Shown here: one piece after another, positions 1 to 10,569 of the stretch
Layout: the number at the start of each line of letters is the position of its first letter
How positions within the stretch are numbered: the stretch's first letter is position 1
The notes under the pieces: generated by a model
Databases searched by the model: none
The model's input: the letters and a program-made list of their open reading frames with translations, nothing else
Told to the model about the DNA's origin: nothing
Program-made: the position numbers and the translations under genes
Source: Poa pratensis
Lineage: Eukaryota; Streptophyta; Magnoliopsida; Poales; Poaceae
DNA: 64,000 bases
Assembly: GCA_947311845.1 (NCBI GenBank)
Contig: CAMZMU010000059.1
Location: 35,532,063 to 35,596,062 of the forward strand
Direction: 5' to 3'

Positions 1-74
1 TTCTCAAAAAACACACTGAGTATGGACCTTAAGAAAACACACAATATCTCCTAAATCATAAAAAACTCATTGAA

Positions 75-1530
75 ATGTGTCCTTTTATATGTTCTTTGGT
101 TGAATCGATGCCGGGGCTAAAAATCAACTTTCAGAAGAGTGAGATCTTTTTGTTCAGGGTTGAGAAAGAGGAGCAGCATTGCGTAGCGAATTTGTTTAAT
201 TGTCGAGTTGGGACATTTTCTTCAAAATATTTTAGGGACCCCAGTTTCTCACAGCTGTTAGCTTCAGATTTTGAGTTTCTCTTTAATATGGTGAAAATGA
301 AATTGGGAAGTTGGCAACTTGTGTCCACTGGTGGAAGGAAGATTTTACTTGACTATGCCTTAGCAATATTCCCACATATGTGGTGGGCTTTTATCTCTTG
401 TCCCAAGGGATGCCCTATAAAAGTTATACGGATAAGGCTAATTTCTTCTGGGATGAAATTGGTGGGAAACATAAAATATCACATGGTTAATTGGCGAAGT
501 ATGAGTAGACCGAAATATTGTGGCGGTCTCGGATTTGTGGAAATTAAAAAAAAATGTCGCTTTGTTAGCTAAATGAATTATCAAATTGGAAAGGGTTGGT
601 AGGGATTTGAGCTGTCAAATCTTGAGAATCATATACTTGAGGATGTAAGCTTTTCCAAATTGATATGAAGGGTATTTTCGAAGGGTCTTCATTCTATCGG
701 GAATTGGGTTAGGCGAGGCTTGGGATACCAGGTGGGAGATAAGGGAGGAAAACTTTATTATGGAGAGATGTGTGGTTTTCCTAGGTGTCATTCAGTGTCA
801 AGTTTCCTGTTATTTTTGGGTATTGTGATGATCTCCATGTGTTGGTGTCGGATGTCATCCATCTTGATTTTTGGCTAACTTTTTGTCAATCTTTTGGCTC
901 TGGGGAGAGAGAAGAGTTGGATGGATTAAACTAGTTGTTAGGAACTTTCCAACCTCAACATGGTGAGGGTGTAGGCTATTGGTTGTTAACAAAACTGGAA
1001 ACTTCTCATCCAAATGGAAGTGATGAATTCTGGAGCGCATGATGGTAGGCCTGCGGTTATGTGGAAAACCACATTCCTTTAGAAATAAGATTGATGTGTT
1101 TACGAGGTAGAATCAAGTTACGCCTAATGTGTGGAGAGCTCGAAACTGCAGCTCATCTTATTTTTGAGTGCCCTCTATCTCACTTGTTTGTGGTGTGTTA
1201 AGGAGGTGCTCTGCTGCGATCATCCACTGCGAATTTTGATGATTTCATTAGTCTAGATTTGGGGCAACTAGGAAAAGGGTCTTATTTCCTAGTTTGGCCA
1301 GTAGTGGGGGTGATGCTTGGAGGATTGCTAGAAACGATATGGGTTTTAACAAAAAAAAAACATGTAATTCAGCCTTTACTGTGATGTTCAAAATGATTTC
1401 TCTTCTTTCACAGTGGATTACCATGTTGTCGGCAAAGCGTGAGGATCTTTGTGAAAAGATGGTGAAGAATTTGAAGATGATTACGAGAAGATTTCAGTTA
1501 TTGGACGGGAAGAGGCAAGGAATTGGTTAA
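75..1530 (+). pseudogene. Decayed LINE (L1-type) reverse transcriptase 3' end
   Basis: The open frame at 75-572 reads like the C-terminal half of a plant L1-type LINE reverse transcriptase. It has GLKINFQKSE, then GGRKILLDYALAIFP, then PKYCGGLGF, in the order usual for the thumb and connection region. After a frame break, 1126-1180 encodes CGELETAAHLIFECPL, the CxxE...H...C signature of the zf-RVT domain near the LINE C-terminus. A further stretch at 1294-1530 fits the tail after that domain. The catalytic palm and the endonuclease would lie upstream of the window or are lost. Several stops and frame changes show it is dead. The class is clear; the family is not identified. Confidence 0.75.
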
Positions 1531-2004
1531 CTTGCTTGACTTATCTCATTATGTGGTGGCTTTGTTAATGCTGGATGTTGGGTGAATGGTAGTATTTTTG
1601 TTGCATATTTTCAGCTCCTATGTGAGCTTCCTGTTTTTGTAGCCTGTACTGTGAGGTTTTTTTTTTCTTCTTTCGTTTCTATATTTTGTAAAATTGGCAA
1701 CCATAGATGTTTTGCGGCGTTCAATCAAAAGTCGGTCCTTTGTGCTTTTTCTCCAATATAAGTATGATTAGCAAATTTGTTGACCGTTCAGTTCGTCTCA
1801 ACGAGGATTCAAAACTAGATCACATGGTATGATGTTTTGACCAATATTTTTTCCCGCACAATTTACTAGATTTATATATTGTGCTTTGCCATATTAACAA
1901 TAAATTGTTACAACAATATGGCTAGAAAGAATGGAGGTGGCTGTTTCATAAAAATGAGGCATTAGCACATGGTGGTGCTCCATGAGTGTCGGTTTTATAG
2001 CACT
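1531..2004. other. Intergenic DNA, probable LINE 3' trailer; no gene seen
   Basis: AT-rich sequence between the LINE relic and the CACTA element. It contains short poly-T runs but no coding frame that I recognise. Bases 2002-2004 (ACT) are the left copy of the CACTA target-site duplication. Confidence 0.5.
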
Positions 2005-2245
2005 CACTAGTAGAAAAACTACCTTTCGTCCAGAGCCAAATCAGCCATTAATCCCGGTTCAGTGAAAAACCGGGACCAATGCCTGGCACTGGTCCCGGTT
2101 CGAGCTGCCAGGGCATTGGTCCCGGTTCGGTTGGGGACATTGGTCCCGGTTCGTGCCACGAACCGGGACCAATGCTCCAGTGCCGACACGTGGCGTGCCG
2201 CGGAGCTTTGGTCCCGGTTCGTGGCACGAACCGGGACCAATACCC
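2005..2245. repeat. CACTA left terminal and subterminal repeats
   Basis: The terminal inverted repeat at 2005-2030 is followed by a dense cluster of the unit TTGGTCCCGGTTCG in both orientations. Two clear palindromes span 2138-2174 and 2207-2241, each with GGTCCCGGTTCGT facing ACGAACCGGGACC. In En/Spm the TnpA protein binds repeated subterminal motifs to bring the ends together. By analogy these palindromes are the likely binding sites, which is inference. Confidence 0.85.
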
Positions 2246-2253
2246 CTCCCCTG

Positions 2254-2263
2254 CCTATAAATA
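2254..2263 (+). promoter_or_regulatory. TATA box of the TNP2 transposase gene
   Basis: CCTATAAATA lies 13 bp after the last subterminal palindrome and about 270 bp before the chosen start codon. The sequence around 2523-2535 ends in TGCAG directly before the ATG, so a 5' UTR intron is likely. Confidence 0.6.
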
Positions 2264-2535
2264 ACCCACCCCTCTCTTCTCTCCTCTTTTTTTTCTGGTT
2301 GGATTGGTGGGAAGTGGGTAGTTTTTTTTCCTTTGCCACGCACAAGATGTGTTCGATGAAATGCCCGAGCCACACTTAAGTTCACACAAGATGATATCCT
2401 CGGCCGAGGTTAGCAACTTTATCCTTTTCATCTGTAATTGATACAGAAATATTGCACGTGTCGATGTACGGTGGTCATTTCACTATTCAAGATGTTATTG
2501 TAATGGTATTTGATAAACTTAATTATATGATGCAG

Positions 2536-5500
2536 ATGGATGCACGGATGCGATGGATGTACGGCGAACGACGCAGTTCCGAGTTTATTGCAGGCCTGCA
2601 TAAATTTCTCGAAGTGGCTGAGGCAAACAAAGTGGATAATTTTATGCCTTGTCCATGTGAGAAGTGTCGGAACGTCAGGGAGTACTCTGACCCGAGAACC
2701 ATTCAAGACCACGTGATTCGGAGAGGTTTCATGCCCAGCTATAATTGTTGGACCAAGCACGGAGAAAGAGGGGTTAGGATGGAAGACAATGAAGAAGAGG
2801 AGGATGATGACAACTATCCTATGTTCCCTGAGGAATGCGGTGATACTGTAATGGAAGACGTTGAAGAAGAAGGAGGTGAACATCGGGCATCAGATGAGCC
2901 CGCTGATGGTCTTGGTGGGGTCATTTCTGATGCAAAGCGAGAATGCGATACAGAAAAGGAGAAGCTAAAGTTGGAGGCCATGCTAGAGGATCACAAAAAG
3001 TTGCTGTACCCAAATTGCGAAGATGGCAGCACAAAGCTCGGTACCACACTGGAACTGCTGAAATGGAAGGCAGAGACTGGTTGTTCTGACAAGGGATTTG
3101 AGAAGTTACTGAAAATAATGAAGCCGAAGCTTCCAAAGGATAACGAATTGCCCGAGACTACATACGAAGCAAAGAAGGCTATCTGCCCTCTAGGATTAGA
3201 TGTGCAGAAGATACATGCATGCATTAATGACTGCATCCTGTACCGCGGTGAGGAGTACGAGAATATGGATAAATGCCCGGTATGCAATGCACTGCGGTAC
3301 AAGATCAGACAAGATGACCCTGGTGATGTTGAGTGCGATGACGAGCCCCCCGGAAGAGGGTTCCTGCTAAGGTGATGTGGTATGCTCCTATAATACCACG
3401 GTTGAAACGTCTGTTCAGAAACAAAGAGCATGCCAGGTTGTTGCGATGGCACAAAGAAGAGCGTAAGAAAGACGGGAAGTTGAGACACCCCGCCGATGGG
3501 TCCCAGTGGAGAAAAATCGACAGAGAGTTCCCGACATTTTCAGATGACGCAAGGAACTTAAGATTTGGTCTAAGTACAGATGGCTTTAATCCTTTTGGGG
3601 AGCAGAGCTCCAGTCATAGCACTTGGCCCGTGACTCTATGTATCTACAACCTTCCTCCTTGGTTGTGCATGAAGCGAAAGTTCATTATGATGCCAGTGCT
3701 CATCCAAGGCCCGAAGCAACCCGGCAACGACATTGATGTGTACCTAAGGCCATTAGTTGATGAACTTTTGCAGTTGTGGTCCGAACCAGGTGTACGTGTG
3801 TGGGATGAGCACAAACAACAGGAATTTGACCTACGAGCGTTGTTGTTCGTAACCATCAATGATTGGCCTGCTCTTAGTAACATTTCAGGACAGTCAAACA
3901 AGGGATACAATGCATGCACGCACTGTTTAGATAAGACTGAAAGTATACATTTGGGAAACAAGAACGTGTACCTGGGGCATCGTCGATTTCTTCCGAACAG
4001 TCATGCCGTAAGAAAGAAAGGCAAGCATTTCAACGGTGAGGCAGATCGCCGGAAGAAGCCTAACCTCCCTGATGGTGATGTTATATATGACATGGTCAAG
4101 GATTTAGAAGTAATCTTTGGAAAGGGTCCTGGCAGTCTATCTGTTCCGAATGACGCTGACAACCACGTACCCATATGGAAGAAGAAATCTATATTTTGGG
4201 AGCTACCCTATTGGAAAGTCCTAGAGGTCCGGTCTTCAATCGACGTGATGCACGTGACGAAGAATCTTTGCGTGAACCTGCTAGGCTTCCTGGGCGTGTA
4301 TGGGAAGACAAAAGATACACCAGAAGCACGGGAGGACCAGCAACGTATGAAAGACCCATACAACAAGCAGACGGATAAAGGGCGTCAATACTTAAGCAGC
4401 TACGCTCTTACCAAAGCAGAGAAGGAAATCTTTTTTGAATGCCTGAGCAGTATCAAGGTCCCGGCTGGCTTCTCGTCAAATATAAAGGGAATAATAAATA
4501 TGGCAGAGAAAAAATTCCAGAACCTGAAGTCTCATGATTGCCACGTGATTATGACGCAGTTGCTTCCGGTTGCATTGAGGGGGCTTCTACCGGAAAATGT
4601 TCGAGTACCCATTGTGAAGCTATGTGCATTCCTCAATGCAATATCTCAGAAGGTCATCGATCCAGTAACTCTACCAAGTTTACAGAAGGCTGTGGTCCAA
4701 TGTCTTGTCAGCTTCGAGTTGGTGTTCCCCCCATCATTCTTCAATATTATGACGCATCTCCTGGTTCACCTAGTCGACGAGATTGCCATTCTCGGTCCTG
4801 TATTTCTACACAATATGTTCCCCTTCGAGAGGTTCATGGGAGTCTTGAAGAAATATGTTCATAACCGTGCTAGGCCAGAAGGAAGCATCTCAAAGGGCTA
4901 TGGAACAGAGGAGGTCATTGAGTTCTGTGTTGACTTTATTCCTGACCTTAAGCCGATTGGTGTTCCTGAATCGCGGCATGAGGGGAGACTGAGTGGAAAA
5001 GGCACGCTAGGAAAGAAAGCACTGATATGTAGGGACGGGCATTCTTTAACTCAAGCACACTACACAGTTCTACAAAGTTCCACCTTCGTGGCTCCGTATA
5101 TCGAGGAACACAAGAATTATGTACGCTCCAAGAACCCGGGGAGGCTGACTCCTGGATTAAAGAAAAACACATGGAGACTTTCGGCAGTTGGTTGCGATTA
5201 CAGCTCATGAATGACACCACTGTCGGAGATCAGCTCTACTTGTTGGCCGCGTCACCATCTTCGACTGTATTGAATTTCCAAGGGTACGAGATAAATGGGA
5301 ATACATTTTACACGATCGCCCAAGATAAAAAGAGCACCAACCAAAACAGTGGTGTCCGCTTTGATGCAACAGACGAGAATGGGCAAAAGGACACATACTA
5401 TGGTTACATAGAGGAGATATGGGAACTTGACTATGGACCTACTTTTAAGGTCCCTTTGTTTCGGTGCAGTTGGGTCAACATGAAGGGAGAAGGGATAAAG

Positions 5501-5845
5501 GTAGACCAGCTGTACGGAATGACAACAGTGGATCTCAAGAATCTTGGTTGTTACAGGAACGAACCATTCGTCCTAGCCAATGATGTGGCTCAGGTTTTCT
5601 ATGTGAAGGACATGTCCTCCAGACCGAAAAAAAGAAAAAATAAGCAAACGAATACATCAGACGATGAGCCAAAGCGTCACATAGTTCTTTCAGGGAAAAG
5701 AAACATCGTGGGAGTCGAGGACAAGACAGACATGTCAGCAGATTATGATAAGTTTGATGAAATTCCGCCCTTCACAGTGAAAACTGACCCAAGCATCCCG
5801 TTAAATAATGAAGATGCTCCATGGTTACGGCCGAAGCGATCATAG
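2536..5845 (+). pseudogene. CACTA TNP2-type transposase, frameshifted
   Basis: DDE transposase of a CACTA element, which cuts and joins the element ends in the nucleus. I start it at 2536 because MDARMRWMYGERR opens the usual transposase-associated domain and TGCAG precedes the ATG like a splice acceptor. That domain (CPCEKCRN, about residues 45-52) is followed by an acidic linker and then the Transposase_21 core, with CPVCNALRYK, VMWYAPIIPRLKRLF, HPADGSQWRKID and the block around SSIDVMHVTKNLCVNLLGF. Next comes a DUF4218-like region (FFNIMTHLLVHLVDE, FPFERFMGVLKKYV) and a DUF4216-like end (GYIEEIWELDYG, PLFRCSWV, FVLANDVAQVFYVKD). Two frame breaks are seen: one base missing in a C run near 3347, and a shift near 5140 with overlapping frames at 5171-5210. 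Between the breaks the reading is long and clean, so decay is slight or partly a sequence error. Confidence 0.92.
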
Positions 5846-6506
5846 GCCAGGGACATACGCGAAGAAGGGTTCATGGCATTTATGTAAATCAATGTAATGT
5901 ATTAAACCTTTATGTGATGTGTAGTAATGTATTAAACCTTTATGTGGTGAAAACCATAATACACGAAATGGGAGTTTCCACCTAGAAGAAATGGGTTATA
6001 TCACATGTGAGTTTTCTTTTTTGTTTTCTGTTAATTAATTGCATGACGACCGGTGAAACACGCGTGGTAGGTGGTTGTCGGCTCCCACACCTCCCGTGGG
6101 AACCTCTCAAACCTCAGCTTCGTTAGGTACAGCCTTCAGAAGAAAACTCCAACGTCTTACACGCGCTCGAAAAAGTTGGAACAAAACACACGGTTCCCCC
6201 TGCATACAGCCCGACGGTGGCTCGTGAGTGCCCGCATATCAAATGCACCGTAGGACGTAGCTAGGGAACCCGAATGTTTTGTGTTTGAGCGCCACTTCGA
6301 TCCAAGCAGCGGTAAGACGTCTCTGATGATCTACAACCGTCCGGCAAGACATCTCTGATGATCTGCAACCGTTTGGAACGGTCGCAGGTCATCAGAGACG
6401 TCTTGCCGCTGGTTGCCCAAAGATGCCTCTCCGAGTGACGCTGGAATGTTTTGTGTGAGTGAGTGATGACGCTGGAATTCCGGGAGGGGGGCTATATATA
6501 GGGTAC
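5846..6506. other. CACTA non-coding spacer
   Basis: Sequence downstream of the transposase stop. A short direct repeat, ATGTATTAAACCTTTATGTG, occurs twice near 5897-5945. Related copies of a CTCTGATGATCTNCAACCGT motif occur at 6322-6400. TATA-like GCTATATATA at 6491-6500 sits just before the 152-bp repeats. I see no gene. Confidence 0.5.
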
Positions 6507-6810
6507 GTGCTTCTTTAGTCCCGGTTGGTAACACCAACCGGGTCATGTGGCTCACGAAGTGGTCGTGATACTGCTGATCCAACAGCTCACAATCCCTCAA
6601 AAGAAACACACCCCTGATCCAACGTCTCACAAGCGCTTGAAAGAAACACACGATCCGTGTGCTTCTTTAGTCCCGGTTGGTAACACCAACCGGGTCATGT
6701 GGCTCACGAAGTGGTCGTGATACTGCTGATCCAACAGCTCACAATCCCTCAAAAGAAACACACCCCTGATCCAACGGCTCACAAGCGCTCGAAAGAAACA
6801 CACGATCCGT
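6507..6810. repeat. Two tandem copies of a 152-bp unit with a CCGGTTGG/CCAACCGG palindrome
   Basis: 6507-6658 and 6659-6810 are near-identical direct copies; a third begins at 6811 and breaks off after a few bases. Each carries TAGTCCCGGTTGGTAACACC followed by AACCGGG, a variant of the subterminal palindrome of the element. The array lies immediately upstream of the TATA-like ATATATATG at about 6840-6849, before the small gene at 6916. Confidence 0.85.
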
Positions 6811-6915
6811 GTGCTTCTTCCTTATTGGGGGATTCTCACTATATATATGTAGTCATGCATGGCCTCCATTGGCATAGCACATCTAAACTCATATCTGCAA
6901 CCTCATCACTCTCCC

Positions 6916-7431
6916 ATGGCTTCCACCGTACCCACTCTAACCTACTCGGAGGCGGAGGCGCTTTGCGCCTCGAACTACCCCTGCCCGCCCGCTACGACGT
7001 CCCCGCCGGCTGGAGGCTGAGCACCGGAGGCGTGCCGTCCCTCCTGTCCCTCAAGGTTTGGCGCGCCGGGCGGCCATCACGAACCACTACTACCTCGAGC
7101 TCACTCCGGCGCAGCGGATGGATCCCCGCTCGCATCCCGACTACGCCCGACTTGGGACGCCTTCTTCATCAATCGGCGTGAGAGGGCACTTGCCAGGTAC
7201 GAGGAGGACGGCCCGCCTCCTTCGAACTTCAACGAGGCCGGCCGTCGGCTGTGGTGGAGCGGCCGGACTCTCCAGAGCGTCATGAACTACATCACGGCCA
7301 GCGATAACCCCCGCCTGCGCTACCCTCGCTTCCAGTCCAGGCGAGCGCCGCCCGACGACAGCGACGACGACGGCGGCGACTACGACGACAACGAGGACAA
7401 GTATTATAGGCCTAGGCAGGAGTATGACTAA
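6916..7431 (+). pseudogene. Small CACTA-borne gene of unknown function, frameshifted
   Basis: Starts MASTVPTLTYSEAEALCASN at the ATG at 6916. After a shift it continues as GWRLSTGGVP (about 7009-7038), then HYYLELTPAQRMDPR (about 7085-7130), and after another shift YEEDGPPPSNFNEAGRRLWW (about 7199-7258) and YITASDNPRLRYPRFQ. It ends in an acidic Asp-rich tail and RPRQEYD, with the stop at 7429-7431. The pieces follow one another in order, so this was one gene of about 170 codons with at least two one-base lesions. High GC contrasts with the AT-rich DNA after it. I believe similar small proteins occur in other grass CACTA elements, but I know no function. A TATA-like stretch lies about 70 bp upstream. 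Confidence 0.65.
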
Positions 7432-8109
7432 CCTGAGCCACATCGTTGGTTAGGACAAATGGTTCGTCTATGTATGACGACGATCGTGTAAAATGTTTGT
7501 CTATCTACGACGACGATCGTGTAAAATGTATTCTTTATCTCTGCATTTCCAACTAATGATCTTTAGCATCTGAATAAGTAATCTGATTTTGAGTTAGTTA
7601 TGAAAAGATAAATGAATTAAATAATTTTTATCTGGTTTCTACTGCATTTTACAACACCAAACATTCATCTTATAAATATAGGTTCACTGAAATTGTTCTG
7701 CATTTACTTCTGCTTACGGATTATTTGTCGAATTTCGACTTACGATTTAAATATATGAATTTATCCATATTAAATTGAAAATGACAACAATAATGTAAAA
7801 TTGATTTTGGATTATTATACAAATTCAAACACTTTTCACGTTGAAAGTTTTGTCAATTCAAAATATGCAATAAAGTTAATGCATTTTTAATTAAAAATCG
7901 CAAAATGGTTAATAGTTTGTATAGTTAGAATAATTATTTTAGAAAACAGAAAATGGTTTTGGATTGTTTATTCAAATTTAAACACTTTTCATGTTGAAAG
8001 TCTTTTCAGATTCAAAACCATTTGAAATTCATATTCAAACACCTAAATAAGAAAAAAAAGCGGAAACAACATTCAGAACTGAAAAATTTGAAATAATTTT
8101 GAAAAATGA
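7432..8109. other. AT-rich CACTA spacer; no gene seen
   Basis: Low-complexity AT-rich DNA. CGACGACGATCGTGTAAAATG is repeated just after the preceding gene (about 7477-7530), and two related blocks contain AAACACTTTTCAYGTTGAAAG (about 7828 and 7979). No coding frame is seen. Confidence 0.5.
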
Positions 8110-8242
8110 CTCATTGGTCCCGGTTTATACGAAGAACCGGGACCAATGAGTCCATGGACGCGTGAGCCAATCTAGCATTAAATTGCCAACTCATTGGTCC
8201 CGGTTCCTCCCACGAACCGGGACCGATGAGGCCTGGTATAAA
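8110..8242 (+). promoter_or_regulatory. Internal CACTA palindromes plus TATA box, promoter of the second large gene
   Basis: Two palindromes of the subterminal type occur in the interior: 8110-8150 (CTCATTGGTCCCGG facing CCGGGACCAATGAG) and 8190-8230. TATAAA follows at 8237-8242, seven bases after the second palindrome. The layout of palindrome then TATA repeats that at the TNP2 promoter (2207-2263). Confidence 0.6.
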
Positions 8243-9626
8243 CTGTCGCGCCTTCTCCTTCCCCATTCATCACCAAATCGACCAAGGAAAACAAAGCGCG
8301 GCGCCGGAGCAGAATCGACGCCGTCAGGCTGCCGACGCCCGCGCCGCTCCACGCCGCGCTCCGCCGCCGCCGTCGATGTTCGGCGTGTCCTCGACGCCCG
8401 CGCCGCGCCGCCCGCACGCCAGAGCCGTGGAAGCGGAGGAACTCGTGACCATCTCCACCACCTCCCGTACCCCCTAGGTAGGTCTCCGACTTGCCGTCGC
8501 CGTCGCGGCCGCGGCGGCGCCGCTCGAACACTTCGCATGCAGTAGATAGGTCACTGACGAGCGGGCCCCGCTCGTCAGATTTTTAAACTTATCCATGCGC
8601 GCGCAATTTAAAATCATCTGTCAACTTTGAAAATCAGTAACTCGAGATTTAGACATCCAAATAATTCAAACCAAAATTCTCTGGATAGCTTATGAAAATG
8701 TTTGTGCAACTAAACTAGTTTCACCCTGTTTAGATGAATATTAATTGCTGGTATTTAAAATAGTACAGAACATTAATTATGTAAATTTGTTTGTTTCTGA
8801 TACTCTAATAATCCAAAAATTATGAATCCAATTGTGTTAACTTTGTATTGCAGTAGCCTAGCACCCCTAATTTTTGTAGAATTAATTAAGCAACAAAATT
8901 AATTAGGTATTCAAATAAAGATTGTAGCCACTTCTGTACTATAACAATTTTAATTGTCATTTGGTTAATCTAATTTAGTTGAATCCAAATGAGTTAGGTC
9001 ACAAATAATCAACACTGTGTAACCCTAAAAGAATTTAATTTTTAGAGTAAAAGAACTTAGTCAATAGCTAAAACTTGGTATTATGCTTCTGGACTAAAAC
9101 AAATGTGTAGAGAATTTGGTAGATCATTTTGAGTCAAATCCAATTGTGTTGCCTTCTAGATACCAGTAGCTATCTGTACAATTTTAGATTGTATTTTTGT
9201 GAGCATAGAGAATAATTGATGAATAAATGGTGTGTGACTAGTTCCTGAAATAAATAAAAGTATTTGAATTTGATACTAATTTGAATTGAATTAAACTTCA
9301 ATTGTTTTGACTTCTATATGGCAGTAGATGTTTGTAGAATTTTAGATTGTATTTTTGTGAGCAACAGAAAAATTTAAGTTAGGAATTGCTAGTACTGTTT
9401 TAGGAAAAATTAAGAAATAGCTTGTTTAAGAATATTTAAAGTGTTAGCAAATTTATGTGTTAGCAAAATTAGCAAATTAAGGTGTTAGCAAAATTAGCAA
9501 ATTTAACTTTGTATTCACATATGCATTCACATATCCGATTCACATTTTTGTGGATAGATGTATCTTGACATATGGAACAAGTTACCCAACTAAAGTTTTG
9601 TGCATTGTTCTTAATTTGCGGAAACT
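8243..9626. other. Leader and probable intron of the second CACTA gene; no coding assigned
   Basis: 8243-8540 is GC-rich, with several overlapping but unconvincing frames. 8550-9600 is AT-rich with short internal repeats, for example AGAATTTTAGATTGTATTTT-like blocks near 9178 and 9337 and GTGTTAGCAAAATTAGCAAA near 9460-9500. This fits a transcribed leader with a large intron before the start at 9627, which is inference from position and composition. Confidence 0.35.
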
Positions 9627-10564
9627 ATGGAACGAGACGAAAATCAGGAAAACATCCTCAAGGATATAATCCGCGGGCCGGAAGATGTTGGCGATGTCAC
9701 CTCGCAGTTTTGAACAACTCCGTGAGGGAGATGAGTCTCTCAACCGAAGAGACGGCTCCGGTGAGGTAGAACCCGACGGGTGGGGTGAGGGAGAAGTCGG
9801 CGAGGAAGAAGCCGACGAGGGAGAAGCCGAAGGCTCCGGTGGAACATTAAATGTTGCAAACTCCGGCGAGGTGCATATACATATATTAATGAAGCCAAAG
9901 ATTATATTAATTAAGCCTCTGCTGTCTATATACATATATTAACGCTCTTTCTTCTTTTAGCCCTCCGGATCGAGCAAATCGTCTGTAAGGACAAAACGAG
10001 GCCCAGCCAAAAAGTTGGGCGACCAAGAAAGGTACAGGATCGAAAAAGTCGCTGAAGACGGCACACCGACTGCTCCCCTGGTGTTAAAAATAAAATGGTA
10101 AAGCAATGCGGAGTTCTTGTTAGGGACTACATCCCGATCACCGTTCGAGAATGGCATCAGCCAAAGGAGGGAGGAGTAAGATATGTTGGCGAGGAGGGCA
10201 AAGAAAGACTTTGGAGAAAGCTCATGCTTAATTTCACCCTGGCGCCAGAGGTGGATCCAGATTGAGGAGGATCCAAATGAGGCAGAAAAGATTGCCCGAA
10301 AAAACATGGAGCAAAAAGTCAGGACTGGGCTCTTAAGAAGATGGCCGAGCTATTCAAGAACTGGAAGAAAAGATTGAACAACGAGTTTGTCCAGAAAAAT
10401 AAGACTCCAGACTTCGATAAAGGTATGAGAAGATAAGGATTACTGGGAAGAATTTGTGGCGTACAAGAAATCGGAGGAAGCTCAGGAAAAGTCTGCAAAA
10501 AATAAGGCAAATGTTGCTAAAAAGATCTATCACCATACTATGGGGCTGGTGGCTACGCTTTTAG
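9627..10564 (+). pseudogene. Second CACTA gene, 5' part, frameshifted and cut by a retroelement
   Basis: Opens MERDENQENILKDIIRGPED at 9627 and hits a stop at about 9711, where one T seems missing. It resumes with an acidic stretch of EGEVGEEEADEGEAEGSG type. An intron-like gap ends before SGSSKSSVRTKRGPAKKLG (about 9964-10020). Further on come RDYIPITVREWHQPKEG, RLWRKLMLNFTLAPE, FKNWKKRLNNEFVQKNKTP and YWEEFVAYKKSEEAQEKSAK, then HHTMG, where the Gypsy array enters. These are features of the plant transposase-like protein made by the second gene of grass CACTA elements. The role is probably that of TnpA or an accessory factor, but this is not certain. Several one-base shifts break the frame. 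The coding sequence continues at 26698. Confidence 0.75.
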
Positions 10565-10569
10565 CATGC
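10565..10569. repeat. Left target-site duplication (CATGC) of the nested Gypsy array
   Basis: CATGC here and at 26698-26702 flank the array directly. Removing the array and one copy rejoins the CACTA gene as ...AFSM|PKWEK..., which supports a true insertion footprint. Confidence 0.93.

Noticed and set aside
2138..2241. CRISPR-like reading of regularly placed palindromic repeats
   Set aside because: Spacing is irregular, repeats occur in both orientations at transposon ends and the genome is a plant. CACTA subterminal repeats explain them.
2062..2385. Overlapping frames through the CACTA subterminal repeats
   Set aside because: Generated by repeated GGTCCCGGTTCG units; the encoded repeats (TGTNAPNRD-like) appear on both strands and reflect the DNA repeat, not a protein.
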